64,000 bases of DNA from positions 1-64,000 of the IMG/VR virus record IMGVR_UViG_3300036831_000050, one strand, 5' to 3'. The position numbers and the translations under genes were made by a program. Below are positions 37,052 through 44,651 of the stretch, one piece after another; positions within the stretch are counted from its first letter, which is position 1; each line of letters begins with the position of its first letter. The notes under the pieces are model-generated. The model ran no database searches. It was given only the letters and a program-made list of their open reading frames with translations, and was not told where the DNA came from. The stretch is from a virus.

Positions 37052-37711
37052 ATGATTGAAGCCTGCTCCACTGGCGGAGAGCAGACGGTTGGGGACCTTC
37101 GGTCCTTCGAGGGATTAGTCGTCAGCACCGCACGTATGTTCGCCTCCCGCATTGGCATGGAGGAGGACGACCTGGCGCAAGAGCTGCGCATCAAGGTCTG
37201 GAGCGTGATACCCCGCTACGACCCGGCACGCTCGCCCCTGACACTGGAGCGGTACGTCTTCGGCGCGCTCACCAACAAGATCAAGGACTTCAAGCGCGGC
37301 GCGGGCCGAGAGGCCAAGCGCCGTGTCACGTTCGGGGTGGAGTTTCTGCACATCGAGGACATGCGTGGCTGGGATGACCTGTCGCGCCAGGAAGCCTTCG
37401 ATGGCCAGTTCCACTTCGTTGAGCGCGAAGAGGTGTTCTCCCAGATCGAGGAAGGGCGCTTTGTCCTACCCGCTGGTGTGACACACACCGAGGCGCGCGT
37501 GCTCGTCCTCCTGATGACCGACCACACCAAGAGCGAGATCGCGCTCCGGCTCGGCATCACCAAGACCGAGGTGTTCCGGTCGATGACGGCGTTGCGCGAA
37601 AAGTTTGCCGACTGGCGGCCGTCGCGGCCGAACTCCAGTCAGGTCGTAGAGATCAGCACCGTACAAACGGTGCGGGCCGAGGACCAGCTAGTAGGGAGCC
37701 GCGCGGCGTAA
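37052..37711 (+). CDS. ECF-like sigma factor
   Basis: The 219-residue protein shows sigma-70 region 2 in residues 18-82 (LVVSTARMFASRIGMEEDDL, LRIKVWSVIPRYDP, YVFGALTNKIKDFKR). A helix-turn-helix of region 4 type lies at 143-188 (THTEARVLVLLMTDHTKSEI, RLGITKTEVFRSMTAL). Such proteins direct host RNA polymerase to specific phage promoters. It stands alone at the end of the replication block with a leaderless promoter. No anti-sigma gene was recognised nearby. Which promoters it uses is not shown by the sequence. Confidence 0.7.
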   Translation: MIEACSTGGEQTVGDLRSFEGLVVSTARMFASRIGMEEDDLAQELRIKVWSVIPRYDPARSPLTLERYVFGALTNKIKDFKRGAGREAKRRVTFGVEFLHIEDMRGWDDLSRQEAFDGQFHFVEREEVFSQIEEGRFVLPAGVTHTEARVLVLLMTDHTKSEIALRLGITKTEVFRSMTALREKFADWRPSRPNSSQVVEISTVQTVRAEDQLVGSRAA

Positions 37712-37787
37712 GGCATGCCGAACCAAGGTGCGCCGCGTATGGTCGTGGACCCCTGGCGGAAGAACCCGAACACACTCTCGACCCTCT

Positions 37788-37813
37788 GACGGCCGTCCTA
37801 CGTGGCGGCCGTC
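37788..37813. terminator. bidirectional hairpin between convergent operons
   Basis: An 8-base stem GACGGCCG (37788-37795) pairs with CGGCCGTC (37806-37813). Its right arm lies inside the leftward gene end. It sits exactly where rightward and leftward transcription meet, which is typical for a shared terminator. The lack of a U-tract weakens the call. Confidence 0.55.
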
Positions 37814-38028
37814 GTCGTTCCTGACTGCTTGAGCTTGTGCTGGTGCTTCGCCCCCGTCGTGTGGGTCCGGGCGATGTTGACAGCGATGGCGTGGACGCCC
37901 TGCGTGGTGCCCTCGTAGTCACACATCGTGCACTTCGGGGTGTAGCTGCCGTCGCCGTTCCAGCGTACGGTGGCCACGTCGCCCTCGCGGACGATCTCCT
38001 CGCCGTCGTCAGTGAACCTGACGCTCAC
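37798..38028 (-). CDS. small zinc-finger-like protein
   Basis: The product has 76 residues. The GTG at 38028 is preceded by GAGGAGGGC, which is much better than upstream starts. Cys33 and Cys36 (KCTMC) with His56 (IARTH) suggest a zinc-binding finger with a long loop. Its start overlaps the preceding stop (GTGA). It is the last gene of the leftward operon. Confidence 0.65.
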   Translation of the reverse strand: MSVRFTDDGEEIVREGDVATVRWNGDGSYTPKCTMCDYEGTTQGVHAIAVNIARTHTTGAKHQHKLKQSGTTTAAT

Positions 38029-38402
38029 GGTGCCCTCCTCGCGGCGGCGTTGAGCGCGTCTAGCGAGTGCTGCATGCGCTCCACCTCGTCCTTCAGCTCC
38101 ATGAGCTTCTGTTCGGTGTAGTGGGCCTCCAGGGGGATGGCGGCGCGCATCGCCTCCTCCATGGTGTCGAAGTCGCCAGCGCGTCCCTCCCATCGCTGCT
38201 GGTTCTTCCAGCGTTTGACGTGACTGCCCACCTCGTCCAGCGCCAGCACCCAGTCCTCGCGGTCGTCCTGGCCATCGCCAAAGCCACCATGGGCGCGCAG
38301 CCAGCGCAGCCCGTCAACCTCCACCTCGGCGTCGTACTTCATCTCCCGCCAGTGCCCCACCTTCAGCATGGCAGGCTGGTCCCAGTAGGTGATCTCGCTC
38401 AT
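38025..38402 (-). CDS. hypothetical protein with coiled coil
   Basis: The 125-residue protein has a Trp-rich N-terminal half (ITYWDQPAMLKVGHWREMKY) and a helical end (LMELKDEVERMQHSLDAL) predicted to form a coiled coil. It is coupled on both sides by four-base overlaps. Family unknown. Confidence 0.65.
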   Translation of the reverse strand: MSEITYWDQPAMLKVGHWREMKYDAEVEVDGLRWLRAHGGFGDGQDDREDWVLALDEVGSHVKRWKNQQRWEGRAGDFDTMEEAMRAAIPLEAHYTEQKLMELKDEVERMQHSLDALNAAARRAP

Positions 38403-38962
38403 GTGATTCCCCTTCTACGGGCAAACTCAGGTCCGGTGCTAATGCCTGGCTCCCAGTCTCGCTGGCGCCCCTTGTCCGGGCCGGGGCCGAGCACGGCCTG
38501 CATTGCCGCGCGAGACTCGGCCTCGGTCTTCACGTCGCGGTCGCGGAAGCCGATCTCCAATGTGACGCCAGCCTCCATGACCCAGAGGTGGGTCTGGTTG
38601 GCCTGGTCCACTAGACGGCTCTCGCGCGGGAACAGCTCGAATGCCTCCCGCTCCCAGCCTGCGATCTCGTTCTTGATCGACTGGAGGTGACGCCAGTCAC
38701 GGGCAGGCTCGCGGTCGTACCGCTTGATCGACAGGTGCAGGGCGCCTCCCTTGCCGCGCGGCTCGATGTAGCGCACGATGACTTCGTACTGGTCGTTCGC
38801 CCACACCTCATGCACTTGGTCAACGAACGGATTGGCCGACGCCCCTGACGTGTGGAACGCCGCCATCTTCCTGACGAACTCCGGGTCGATGGGCCTCTGT
38901 GTCAGGGGTGTCCACCCAGAAGCCTCTCCACTCTCCGCCGTGCTCTGTGGTGACGGTTCCAT
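38399..38962 (-). CDS. DUF7694-like phage protein
   Basis: The 187-residue protein contains ARDWRHLQSIKNEIAG, FPRESRLVDQANQTHLWV and nearby strands, a pattern I associate with DUF7694 phage proteins. The ATG at 38962 is chosen because GAGGGAG lies 10 bases upstream. With that start it overlaps the previous gene by 143 bases; a shorter start at 38866 would remove most of that overlap. Function unknown. Confidence 0.6.
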   Translation of the reverse strand: MEPSPQSTAESGEASGWTPLTQRPIDPEFVRKMAAFHTSGASANPFVDQVHEVWANDQYEVIVRYIEPRGKGGALHLSIKRYDREPARDWRHLQSIKNEIAGWEREAFELFPRESRLVDQANQTHLWVMEAGVTLEIGFRDRDVKTEAESRAAMQAVLGPGPDKGRQRDWEPGISTGPEFARRRGIT

Positions 38963-39155
38963 GCTGTATCGCTCCCTCGTTCGCTAGGTGTTGTAGGTGC
39001 CTGCCGAGCCAGCGCCGTTCGTTCCGGCGACGGCGGTTCAGCGACTTCCACTCCGGGGTGTCGGCCCAGAGGTAGTACAGGTCAGTGGCGGACTGCGGTT
39101 CGCTCGTAAGCAGCGGCACCGGGTCGCCGTACTTCTCGATGAGTGGGTGTGTCAT
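38820..39155 (-). CDS. hypothetical protein, overlapping neighbour
   Basis: The 111-residue product starts at an ATGA overlap at 39155 and has a basic centre (LNRRRRNERRWLGRHLQHL). Residues past about 85 are shared in another frame with the DUF7694-like gene, so the C-terminal sequence is constrained by two proteins. The first part looks genuine. Confidence 0.55.
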   Translation of the reverse strand: MTHPLIEKYGDPVPLLTSEPQSATDLYYLWADTPEWKSLNRRRRNERRWLGRHLQHLANEGAIQHGTVTTEHGGEWRGFWVDTPDTEAHRPGVRQEDGGVPHVRGVGQSVR

Positions 39156-39238
39156 AGCCGTGGCCAGTAGTAGCCGAGCATCATGCCCGCGATGAACGCG
39201 AGCACGCCGACCGCGAAGCACCAGCCGACGGTGCTCAT
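39152..39238 (-). CDS. 28-residue membrane peptide
   Basis: A tiny frame lies exactly between the integrase stop and the next start, joined by ATGA on both sides. It encodes one hydrophobic helix (TVGWCFAVGVLAFIAGMMLG) and a short YYWPRL end. The perfect double overlap argues for real translation by coupling. A single-pass membrane peptide is predicted; role unknown. Confidence 0.6.
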   Translation of the reverse strand: MSTVGWCFAVGVLAFIAGMMLGYYWPRL

Positions 39239-40257
39239 GCTGCCAGGCCCATGCGCCGAGCGAACTCCTCCGAGGCCGCCCCGAACGCAGAGGACACGTC
39301 ACTGTTCGCGAGCTTGACGTACTCCATGGTCTGCTCGATGCGAGCGTGACCGGCCGCGATCTGCATTTGGACCAGCGGGATGCCCGCAGCGGCCCAGCCA
39401 GTGATGGCAGTGTGACGCAGGCGATGCCAGCGCCACGGTCCCAGGATGCCCAGCGACTCGCGGAAGCTCCGCACGCTGAGCGGTGCGAGCTGCTGATCGC
39501 GCAGCCCGTCACGTGTCAGGGCCAGCCACGGTGAATCGTGGTCCGGCCTTAGCAGCCAACGCAAGTCCAGCCATTCGCGCATGCACTCCCTGGCGTGGGG
39601 GAAGTAGGGCACGGCACGCATCTGCGGCACGCCCGGTCCCTTCTTCGCGGTCCTGACCACCACGTCGGTGTTGTCGTAGTGGAGCGCCGGGATGGTAAGC
39701 GTCATGATCTCGATGCTGCGTAGCCCCTCCTCGATGGCGAGCGCGATCTGTGCCTCCAACTGCACGCGCCGTGCGTGGCGCAGGAGGTGACGGCGCATCG
39801 CCGGAGACTTGCCCTGCACGAACCGCGTGAGCAGGCGAGACCCGCGCCCGTAGGCAGGCAGCGCCGGGTACACCTCAGCCAAGCGGCGCCGCATCTCCGC
39901 GACTTCGCTCTGCTTGTAGGGGTTCGGCTTGCCGTGGCTGGTGCTGCCACGCGGGTTAGGAACAGACTGAAGTTGAAGCGTACGGTCCGTGTCGATGAGA
40001 TCGGCCTCGCTAGCCCAGGTGATGAACGAGCGGATCATGATGCGGTACTTGCGCGTGGTGTTCGGGGACACACCGCGCTTCAGCTCGGCGCCCAGGAACG
40101 TGGTGAAGTCCTGTCGCGTCAGCTCGATGAGCGGGTGGTCCAGTCCGGCCTCGAAACGACGAAGGACGCGGAGCTGTTCGCCGCGCCGGTCGGGACTGAT
40201 GCTGTTCACCTCAAGGTACTCGGCCTCGAAGCGGGAGAGGAGTGTGTCGGTGTCCAT
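39235..40257 (-). CDS. int: tyrosine integrase/recombinase
   Basis: The 340-residue protein has a core-binding domain (1-110). The catalytic domain carries Arg180 (EEGLRSIEIM), Lys205/206, His278 and Arg281 (WHRLRHTAIT), His304 (AAGHARIEQ) and the nucleophile Tyr313 (TMEYVKL). All expected residues are present, so it should be active for integration or dimer resolution. No excisionase was recognised. Its promoter is probably the TGCTACACC motif near 40302-40310. An att core was not proven. Confidence 0.85.
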   Translation of the reverse strand: MDTDTLLSRFEAEYLEVNSISPDRRGEQLRVLRRFEAGLDHPLIELTRQDFTTFLGAELKRGVSPNTTRKYRIMIRSFITWASEADLIDTDRTLQLQSVPNPRGSTSHGKPNPYKQSEVAEMRRRLAEVYPALPAYGRGSRLLTRFVQGKSPAMRRHLLRHARRVQLEAQIALAIEEGLRSIEIMTLTIPALHYDNTDVVVRTAKKGPGVPQMRAVPYFPHARECMREWLDLRWLLRPDHDSPWLALTRDGLRDQQLAPLSVRSFRESLGILGPWRWHRLRHTAITGWAAAGIPLVQMQIAAGHARIEQTMEYVKLANSDVSSAFGAASEEFARRMGLAA

Positions 40258-40281
40258 GTGGGTCTCCGTGTCGGGTGATGG

Positions 40282-40317
40282 GGCGCGGTGCTACACGGTA
40301 CGGTGTAGCACCGCGCC
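40282..40317. promoter_or_regulatory. 15-base perfect inverted repeat before the integrase
   Basis: GGCGCGGTGCTACAC (40282-40296), six-base loop, then GTGTAGCACCGCGCC (40303-40317). It can end the leftward transcript of the histone-like gene and it also contains the extended -10 TGCTACACC for the integrase on the minus strand. It is thus probably both terminator and promoter/operator. Confidence 0.65.
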
Positions 40318-40325
40318 TGAGGCAA

Positions 40326-41165
40326 CTACGTGGCGAAGGGGTCGTCGCCCTCCTGCTGGAACTCCGGCTCGGTCGGCACGCCGGGACGCTCCTCTTCGAC
40401 ACGCGCACCCACGGCGGCCAGCTCGCCGCCCTCGACCGGCTCAGTAGTCGAACCAGTCGTCCCAGCGGCGTCGGCTGGGGTAGGGTCCGGCTCGGGGGTA
40501 GAGGCAGACTCCTGTCCACCCGTAGGAGGCGCTGAGGGAGCCGGAGCGGCCGTCTGAGCGGCAGCCTTGGCCCCGGCCTTGGAGCCGGTCCCGTTCCGCG
40601 ATGCCCCGGCCTTGGCGGAGGACCGCTTCGGCTTCGGCTTGGCGCCGGACAGGGCGGCCTCGGCAGCGGTGAGCTGCTTCAGCTCGTCGGCCCGGTTGGC
40701 CTCCAGCTTGGCGTGCGAGTCCTTCTCGCTGTTGTAGACCTTCTCGGCCTCAGCGACACGCCGCGCCGACTCGGTGATCTGCGCCTCGATCTCCGACTTG
40801 CGGTGCCTGATCGCCTGGAGTGGCGTCATGGCCCTCGCCTCAGCGACCGGAGCGGGCGCAGGGGCAGGCGTGGGGCGCCGTGGCGCCCTCCGCGTGGTGC
40901 TCTTGCGTGTCGCGCTCCGTCGCGTGCTCGGCTTGCGAGTGGTGCTCTTACGAGCCGTGCTCTTCCGGGCAGTGCTCTTGCGAGCGGTGGTGCGCTTGGC
41001 ACCGGCACGCTTGGTGGTGGCACCCGACGCGCCCATGCGGCGAATGTGCTGGTAGATGCTGTTGACGTTGACCTTGAGCGTCTTCGCCACTTCGGCGGGA
41101 GTCTTGCCCTGGTCAAGCAGGTCTTTGACCTGCTTCTGCTTCGGTGTGAGTGTGGCAGTGGCCAT
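40326..41165 (-). CDS. histone-H1-like protein with HTH and coiled coil
   Basis: The product has 279 residues. The ATG at 41165 follows GAGGAGGGG; an upstream GTG at 41201 lacks such a site. It has an HTH domain (10-43, TPAEVAKTLKVNVNSIYQHI), then a Lys/Arg/Ser/Thr tract (52-97) with repeats of the form ARKST/TRKST. A coiled coil (116-175) and an acidic disordered tail ending GDDPFAT complete it. The basic repeats resemble H1/HU-type nucleoid tails. A role in DNA compaction or gene silencing beside the integrase is inferred. Confidence 0.65.
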   Translation of the reverse strand: MATATLTPKQKQVKDLLDQGKTPAEVAKTLKVNVNSIYQHIRRMGASGATTKRAGAKRTTARKSTARKSTARKSTTRKPSTRRSATRKSTTRRAPRRPTPAPAPAPVAEARAMTPLQAIRHRKSEIEAQITESARRVAEAEKVYNSEKDSHAKLEANRADELKQLTAAEAALSGAKPKPKRSSAKAGASRNGTGSKAGAKAAAQTAAPAPSAPPTGGQESASTPEPDPTPADAAGTTGSTTEPVEGGELAAVGARVEEERPGVPTEPEFQQEGDDPFAT

Positions 41166-41228
41166 GCGGCCCCTCCTCTGGTTGGTTGATGTGTAGCTCA
41201 CGGTGTTGCACTGTACTACAGGTGGCGG
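41166..41228 (-). promoter_or_regulatory. leader and possible promoter of the histone-like gene
   Basis: Read leftward, TACAGT and then GAGCTACACA occur about 50 and 35 bases before the ATG. The second resembles the TGCTACAC element used before other units but lacks the TGC. No -35 was found. Confidence 0.3.
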
Positions 41229-41396
41229 TTAGTTGTGAGATGTTTCTGCCAGTTCGTCCACCATCTCGGCGGCGGACTCATGGCTCATGCCGAACGTCTG
41301 GCCCAGCGCGTCGATGATTTCGTCACGCGGGTACTCCAGCGTCAGGCACAGGCGTGTCATCGCTTCCGGCGTTGTCAGCCTGCTCGGTATCGACAT
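41229..41396 (-). CDS. 55-residue helical protein
   Basis: The ATG at 41396 follows GAGAGGAGAG. The product is helical (TPEAMTRLCLTLEYPRDEI, ESAAEMVDELAETSHN) and acidic. Its first 74 bases overlap the end of the upstream gene. The strong ribosome site supports coding. Function unknown. Confidence 0.6.
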   Translation of the reverse strand: MSIPSRLTTPEAMTRLCLTLEYPRDEIIDALGQTFGMSHESAAEMVDELAETSHN

Positions 41397-41739
41397 GACG
41401 CTCTCCTCTCAGGCGTCGGCGGGCCTCGTCGGCCAGCATGAACTTGACGGTGCGGCCAAGACTGGTCCCCAGCACGGCCTCGGGTTCCTTCAGCGTGCCA
41501 CTGTCCCCAGGTGCCAGCCAGGACCCGTACTGGCAGTGGAAGTAGACCTTGCGCGTCCCGTCCACGATGATGCGGGCATGCCAGTAGCCGCCCGTGGGAT
41601 GGCGGCCGAAGGTGTCTTGGCCACGGGCGTCCTTGTCGTATCGGATGCGGCGCAGCTCGTAGTCCTCACCGATGGCCTGGTTGAGCGCCTGTCGGGCGGC
41701 TCGGCTGGCCCGCTCGACTGCCGTGTCAGTCCTCGCCAC
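41323..41739 (-). CDS. hypothetical protein
   Basis: The product has 138 residues. The start is a GTG with GGAGG eight bases upstream. A basic helical N-terminus (AVERASRAARQALNQAIG) is followed by beta strands (ARIIVDGTRKVYFHCQYGS) and a polar tail. It overlaps both neighbours. No family recognised. Confidence 0.6.
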   Translation of the reverse strand: MARTDTAVERASRAARQALNQAIGEDYELRRIRYDKDARGQDTFGRHPTGGYWHARIIVDGTRKVYFHCQYGSWLAPGDSGTLKEPEAVLGTSLGRTVKFMLADEARRRLRGERHVDTEQADNAGSDDTPVPDAGVPA

Positions 41740-41908
41740 CTCCCACCTCCAGTTGCGTCGTAATGGTGGTCACGCAGCAGCCCCGGCACACGGGGCATGC
41801 GATGCGTAGGGTGGGCGCGCCGATCTGGCCCTCGCCCTGGCAGCGTCCGCACGGCACGACGGCGACCCCGGCCATCGCCCGCTCGATGAGTGCTCTCTCG
41901 CCGTTCAT
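41726..41908 (-). CDS. DnaJ-type zinc-finger small protein
   Basis: The product has 60 residues. CGRCQGEG and CPVCRGCC are like the paired CxxCxGxG knuckles of DnaJ, so one zinc site is expected. It has no J-domain. Start and stop overlap neighbours. It may act as a protein- or RNA-binding adaptor. Confidence 0.65.
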   Translation of the reverse strand: MNGERALIERAMAGVAVVPCGRCQGEGQIGAPTLRIACPVCRGCCVTTITTQLEVGGGED

Positions 41909-42240
41909 GACTCCTCCAGTTCTCGTAGTCGTGTGCGACCGTGGTCGGTGATGGTGTAGTAGACGCGCCGTCCTCGGAAGAACGCACCGCTCCGGCGCGC
42001 TGGCTTGGCGTAGTTGTGGTGGGACAGGCGCACGAAGACCTTTTGCAGCGTGCGCTCGTTCCAGCGGTTAGGCTCGTCCTCGGTCCAGCTATGCGCACTG
42101 CCCGTGCCCTTGCGCTCTGTCATGACGCGCAGCACGACTCTCTCCTCATAGGTATGCAGTGCTCGGCGGTACTTGTAGGCCCTGGAGATTTTTCGCCACG
42201 GCGAAGTCCGCCTCTTACGACGCAACTTGAGTGGCGTCAT
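41905..42240 (-). CDS. basic winged-helix-like protein
   Basis: The product has 111 residues. The ATG at 42240 forms an ATGA overlap and is preferred over the longer start at 42288. It is very basic at the N-terminus (KLRRKRRTSPWRKISRAYKY) and ends with a strand-turn-helix VYYTITDHGRTRLRELEES, as in winged-helix transcription regulators. It could be a DNA-binding regulator of the leftward arm. Confidence 0.55.
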   Translation of the reverse strand: MTPLKLRRKRRTSPWRKISRAYKYRRALHTYEERVVLRVMTERKGTGSAHSWTEDEPNRWNERTLQKVFVRLSHHNYAKPARRSGAFFRGRRVYYTITDHGRTRLRELEES

Positions 42241-42968
42241 AGGGCACGCCTCGACTCTGCGATGGCCAGCCCCGTGTCTCCCACCCACGGGTTTGGCAGG
42301 CCGTGAATGCGGACCACGGTGGGCGACCAGCGGTCGTAGATGTCGGCCGCAGTGCTCATGCCCTGGCCCAGCAGGCCCTCGCCAATGCTGTCGTGACTGA
42401 CGAACAGGTCGAACAGCACGCCGTCAACCGGCTCGATGCTGCTCGGGTCCACCGTGTAGAAGTCGTCGCACACGATGTCCAGCTTGTCGTGGGGCACGTG
42501 GGGCGCCACCAGCCTTATCACGTCCCGCTCGCGCTCAACGACCGTGATGTGCTCGACGCGGGGGTTCGCGGTCAGCGTGTGGACCATGAGGCCCAGGCCG
42601 AGGCCAGCACACAGCACGTGGCCGGTCAACGCCTCCGCGTGCTCCTCCATCGCCCACCAGTGCGGCGGGTCGTCCACCATCCACGTCTTACCACCAATCT
42701 GGAGATCAGTGATAGGCAGCGGGCGGTTGTTCTCGAAGTACAGGAAGCCGCGCTGCATGTAGTTCCGGTAGATGCCGGGTGTGTACTGGAACGTCACGAT
42801 CTCCGCCTTGCCCACGCGGGTGCGCGGGTAGTCGGTGGCTGGCGTGTGCCAGGCGTCCAGCCTCACGGTGTCACTGCGCAGCGGGCCACTGGTGATGCCG
42901 CCGCACGTGAGGCAGACGTACTGCTTCGGGCGCACCGACGGGCGCAGGCATGTGCACTGGTTGGGCAT
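42237..42968 (-). CDS. methyltransferase-like Rossmann protein
   Basis: The 243-residue protein has an N-terminal cysteine cluster (CTCLRP, CLTCGG) likely to bind zinc. A class I SAM-type nucleotide-binding stretch follows: HVLCAGLGLGLMVHTL, then VEHITVVERERDVIRLVAPH. Later DIVCDDFYTVDP and VLFDLFV fit strands 4 and 5. The acidic residue after strand 2 is Glu. The substrate is unknown; modification of DNA or protein is possible. Confidence 0.65.
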   Translation of the reverse strand: MPNQCTCLRPSVRPKQYVCLTCGGITSGPLRSDTVRLDAWHTPATDYPRTRVGKAEIVTFQYTPGIYRNYMQRGFLYFENNRPLPITDLQIGGKTWMVDDPPHWWAMEEHAEALTGHVLCAGLGLGLMVHTLTANPRVEHITVVERERDVIRLVAPHVPHDKLDIVCDDFYTVDPSSIEPVDGVLFDLFVSHDSIGEGLLGQGMSTAADIYDRWSPTVVRIHGLPNPWVGDTGLAIAESRRAL

Positions 42969-43231
42969 CAGATGACGCCCTCCACTGCCCAGCCAAAGCT
43001 CCCCCAGCGCGGCTCGGTCGGGGCCTTCGGACCGACCAGGCGCACGCGGTGCTCGACGCGATTGCGTGGCTGGTAGCTGCGCTCGATCTCGTTGGAATCA
43101 CTCTCGCTGGCGGGCCGACACATGTCGAAGCGCAGCATGTCGATGGGGAACTGGCCGGTGCCAGCGACGGTGAAGTTGTACGTCCGGGGAATCTTCGGGT
43201 AGGTTCGCGGGACGCCTCTAGCTCGGGTCAT
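42968..43231 (-). CDS. small hypothetical protein
   Basis: The product has 87 residues with a basic N-terminus and strands FTVAGTGQFPIDMLRFDMC and EHRVRLVGPK. The stop overlaps the next start (TGATG). It was not recognised. Confidence 0.55.
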   Translation of the reverse strand: MTRARGVPRTYPKIPRTYNFTVAGTGQFPIDMLRFDMCRPASESDSNEIERSYQPRNRVEHRVRLVGPKAPTEPRWGSFGWAVEGVI

Positions 43232-43866
43232 GTCAACTCCGTTCGGTTGGGATCGTATGGCAGCTTGAGAATCGGGAAGTCGTGGCGGCTGTTGTCGTAC
43301 CGGGCCGGGTCGTGCTGTTCGAGGGAATGGTGGATCAGCTCCGAGGTGAGGCGGTCCAGCATCGGGAGGCCGAACTTGCCGTCGTGGTCGTTGACCAACC
43401 GCACATCGAAAGTTAGGCCGTAGTAGCCCCAGTGCTCGGGCGGCAGGAACTTCATCTTGGTCTCGGGACTGCGCGCCCTGTCCAAGTGCTGTAGCGGGAA
43501 TGTCAGCTCCAGCATCTCACCGTCCGGCGCCACACACCAGGCGTGAGCCAGTGGCACGCCGTAGCCTGTCGTGTAGTAGCCCTCGCAGTAGGTCAGCGAC
43601 GGGTCGGCGTTGGCGGCGTTCTGTGCGTTGGCGAAGCAGTGCCCCAGGTCGCCTTGGTGCGGCATGTACTGGGCGGGCAGCAGGCGGCCGGGGTAGAACT
43701 TGCCGTGCCTGAGCGCAAGGTCAGCACCCCCGCGATAAACGTAGCCGTCACCTGGCGAAAATTGCGCAGCCTCTTCCAGTCGCTTACGACGCAGCTCAAG
43801 TTCACGGGTAAGCGATGTGCGCACGCGCTCCTCGGGACTGGGCAGCACGCCGTCAAGGAAGGTCAT
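43228..43866 (-). CDS. hypothetical protein
   Basis: The product has 212 residues. The ATG at 43866 gives an ATGA overlap and is preferred to an upstream ATG at 43881. It contains an aromatic, Gly-rich central region (CFANAQNAANADPSLTYCEG, YYTTGYGVPLAHAWCVAPDG). The Cys/His pattern of that core (LGHCFANA, AHAWCV) could be a papain-like or transglutaminase-like fold, but this was not verified. Confidence 0.6.
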   Translation of the reverse strand: MTFLDGVLPSPEERVRTSLTRELELRRKRLEEAAQFSPGDGYVYRGGADLALRHGKFYPGRLLPAQYMPHQGDLGHCFANAQNAANADPSLTYCEGYYTTGYGVPLAHAWCVAPDGEMLELTFPLQHLDRARSPETKMKFLPPEHWGYYGLTFDVRLVNDHDGKFGLPMLDRLTSELIHHSLEQHDPARYDNSRHDFPILKLPYDPNRTELT

Positions 43867-44651
43867 TGCCGCTGCTCCCACCTCTCCAGCGTCGTAGCCG
43901 CGACGGCGCGTGCGTCGGCCGTGGACTGGAACTGGTGTCCACGGGCCTCGGCCATGCAGAGCTGCTGAAGTGACTCGATGTGCTCCTCGGCCGCCGCGAG
44001 CCGCTTGAGCAGGTAATCAACGTCCTCGGCGGAGTGTGCGATGAAGTCGGCGTCTGGGACGTGTAGACCCTTGAAGTCCTCACGGTAGAGCGCGTCCTTC
44101 ACGCCGATGGCGCCGCCCTGGTCCATCTCCCACTGCGCCTTGGTCCTGTAGCCCAGCACCTCGTACCGTGGGCCGGACTCGCGGTAGGACCGCATCGAGC
44201 CGTCGAAGCGGAACCGTATGTCAGGGTGGACCTGCACGCCGCGAATCAGGTTGGGGAACTGATCGCTGCTACGGCCGAACTCCAATTGGAGCCAAGTCTC
44301 GAAGCGACGGCTGGCCTCGGCCGGGTCCATGTCGCCGCGCATGAACTCGCGCAGCTCGTCACACAGGCACGGCGGCGGGAAGTCCAGATCGGAGTCACTG
44401 TGCGCAGGGCACCACTTGCCGATGACATTCGCGCGAGCCTGCTCCAGTGTGTAGCTCTCCATCTCGTCCTCGTCGTAGACGTACTGCTCGTTGCGCAGCG
44501 TGGGGGTCATGATGTAGAGGCGCCCACGGTCCGGTGTGCCAAGGTAAACCTGATCGGTCTCCGTGTTGCCGAACCAGTCCCACGGCGGCGGGGTGATGCT
44601 CTCGAAGCGTTCGCGAATCTCGTCCAGCTTGCTGCCGCTGACGGTTGTCAT
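43863..44651 (-). CDS. Ea22-like phage accessory protein (tentative)
   Basis: The 262-residue protein begins with IRERFESITPPPWDWFG and later has DADFIAHSAEDVDYLLKRLA followed by a coiled coil. This combination is common in accessory phage proteins of the Ea22-like type. It has no catalytic motif. Coupled to both neighbours by four-base overlaps. Confidence 0.55.
   Translation of the reverse strand: MTTVSGSKLDEIRERFESITPPPWDWFGNTETDQVYLGTPDRGRLYIMTPTLRNEQYVYDEDEMESYTLEQARANVIGKWCPAHSDSDLDFPPPCLCDELREFMRGDMDPAEASRRFETWLQLEFGRSSDQFPNLIRGVQVHPDIRFRFDGSMRSYRESGPRYEVLGYRTKAQWEMDQGGAIGVKDALYREDFKGLHVPDADFIAHSAEDVDYLLKRLAAAEEHIESLQQLCMAEARGHQFQSTADARAVAATTLERWEQRQ

Noticed and set aside
37715-37789. 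24-codon frame between the sigma gene and the terminator
   Set aside because: No ribosome site, no recognisable features, and its stop lies inside the terminator stem.
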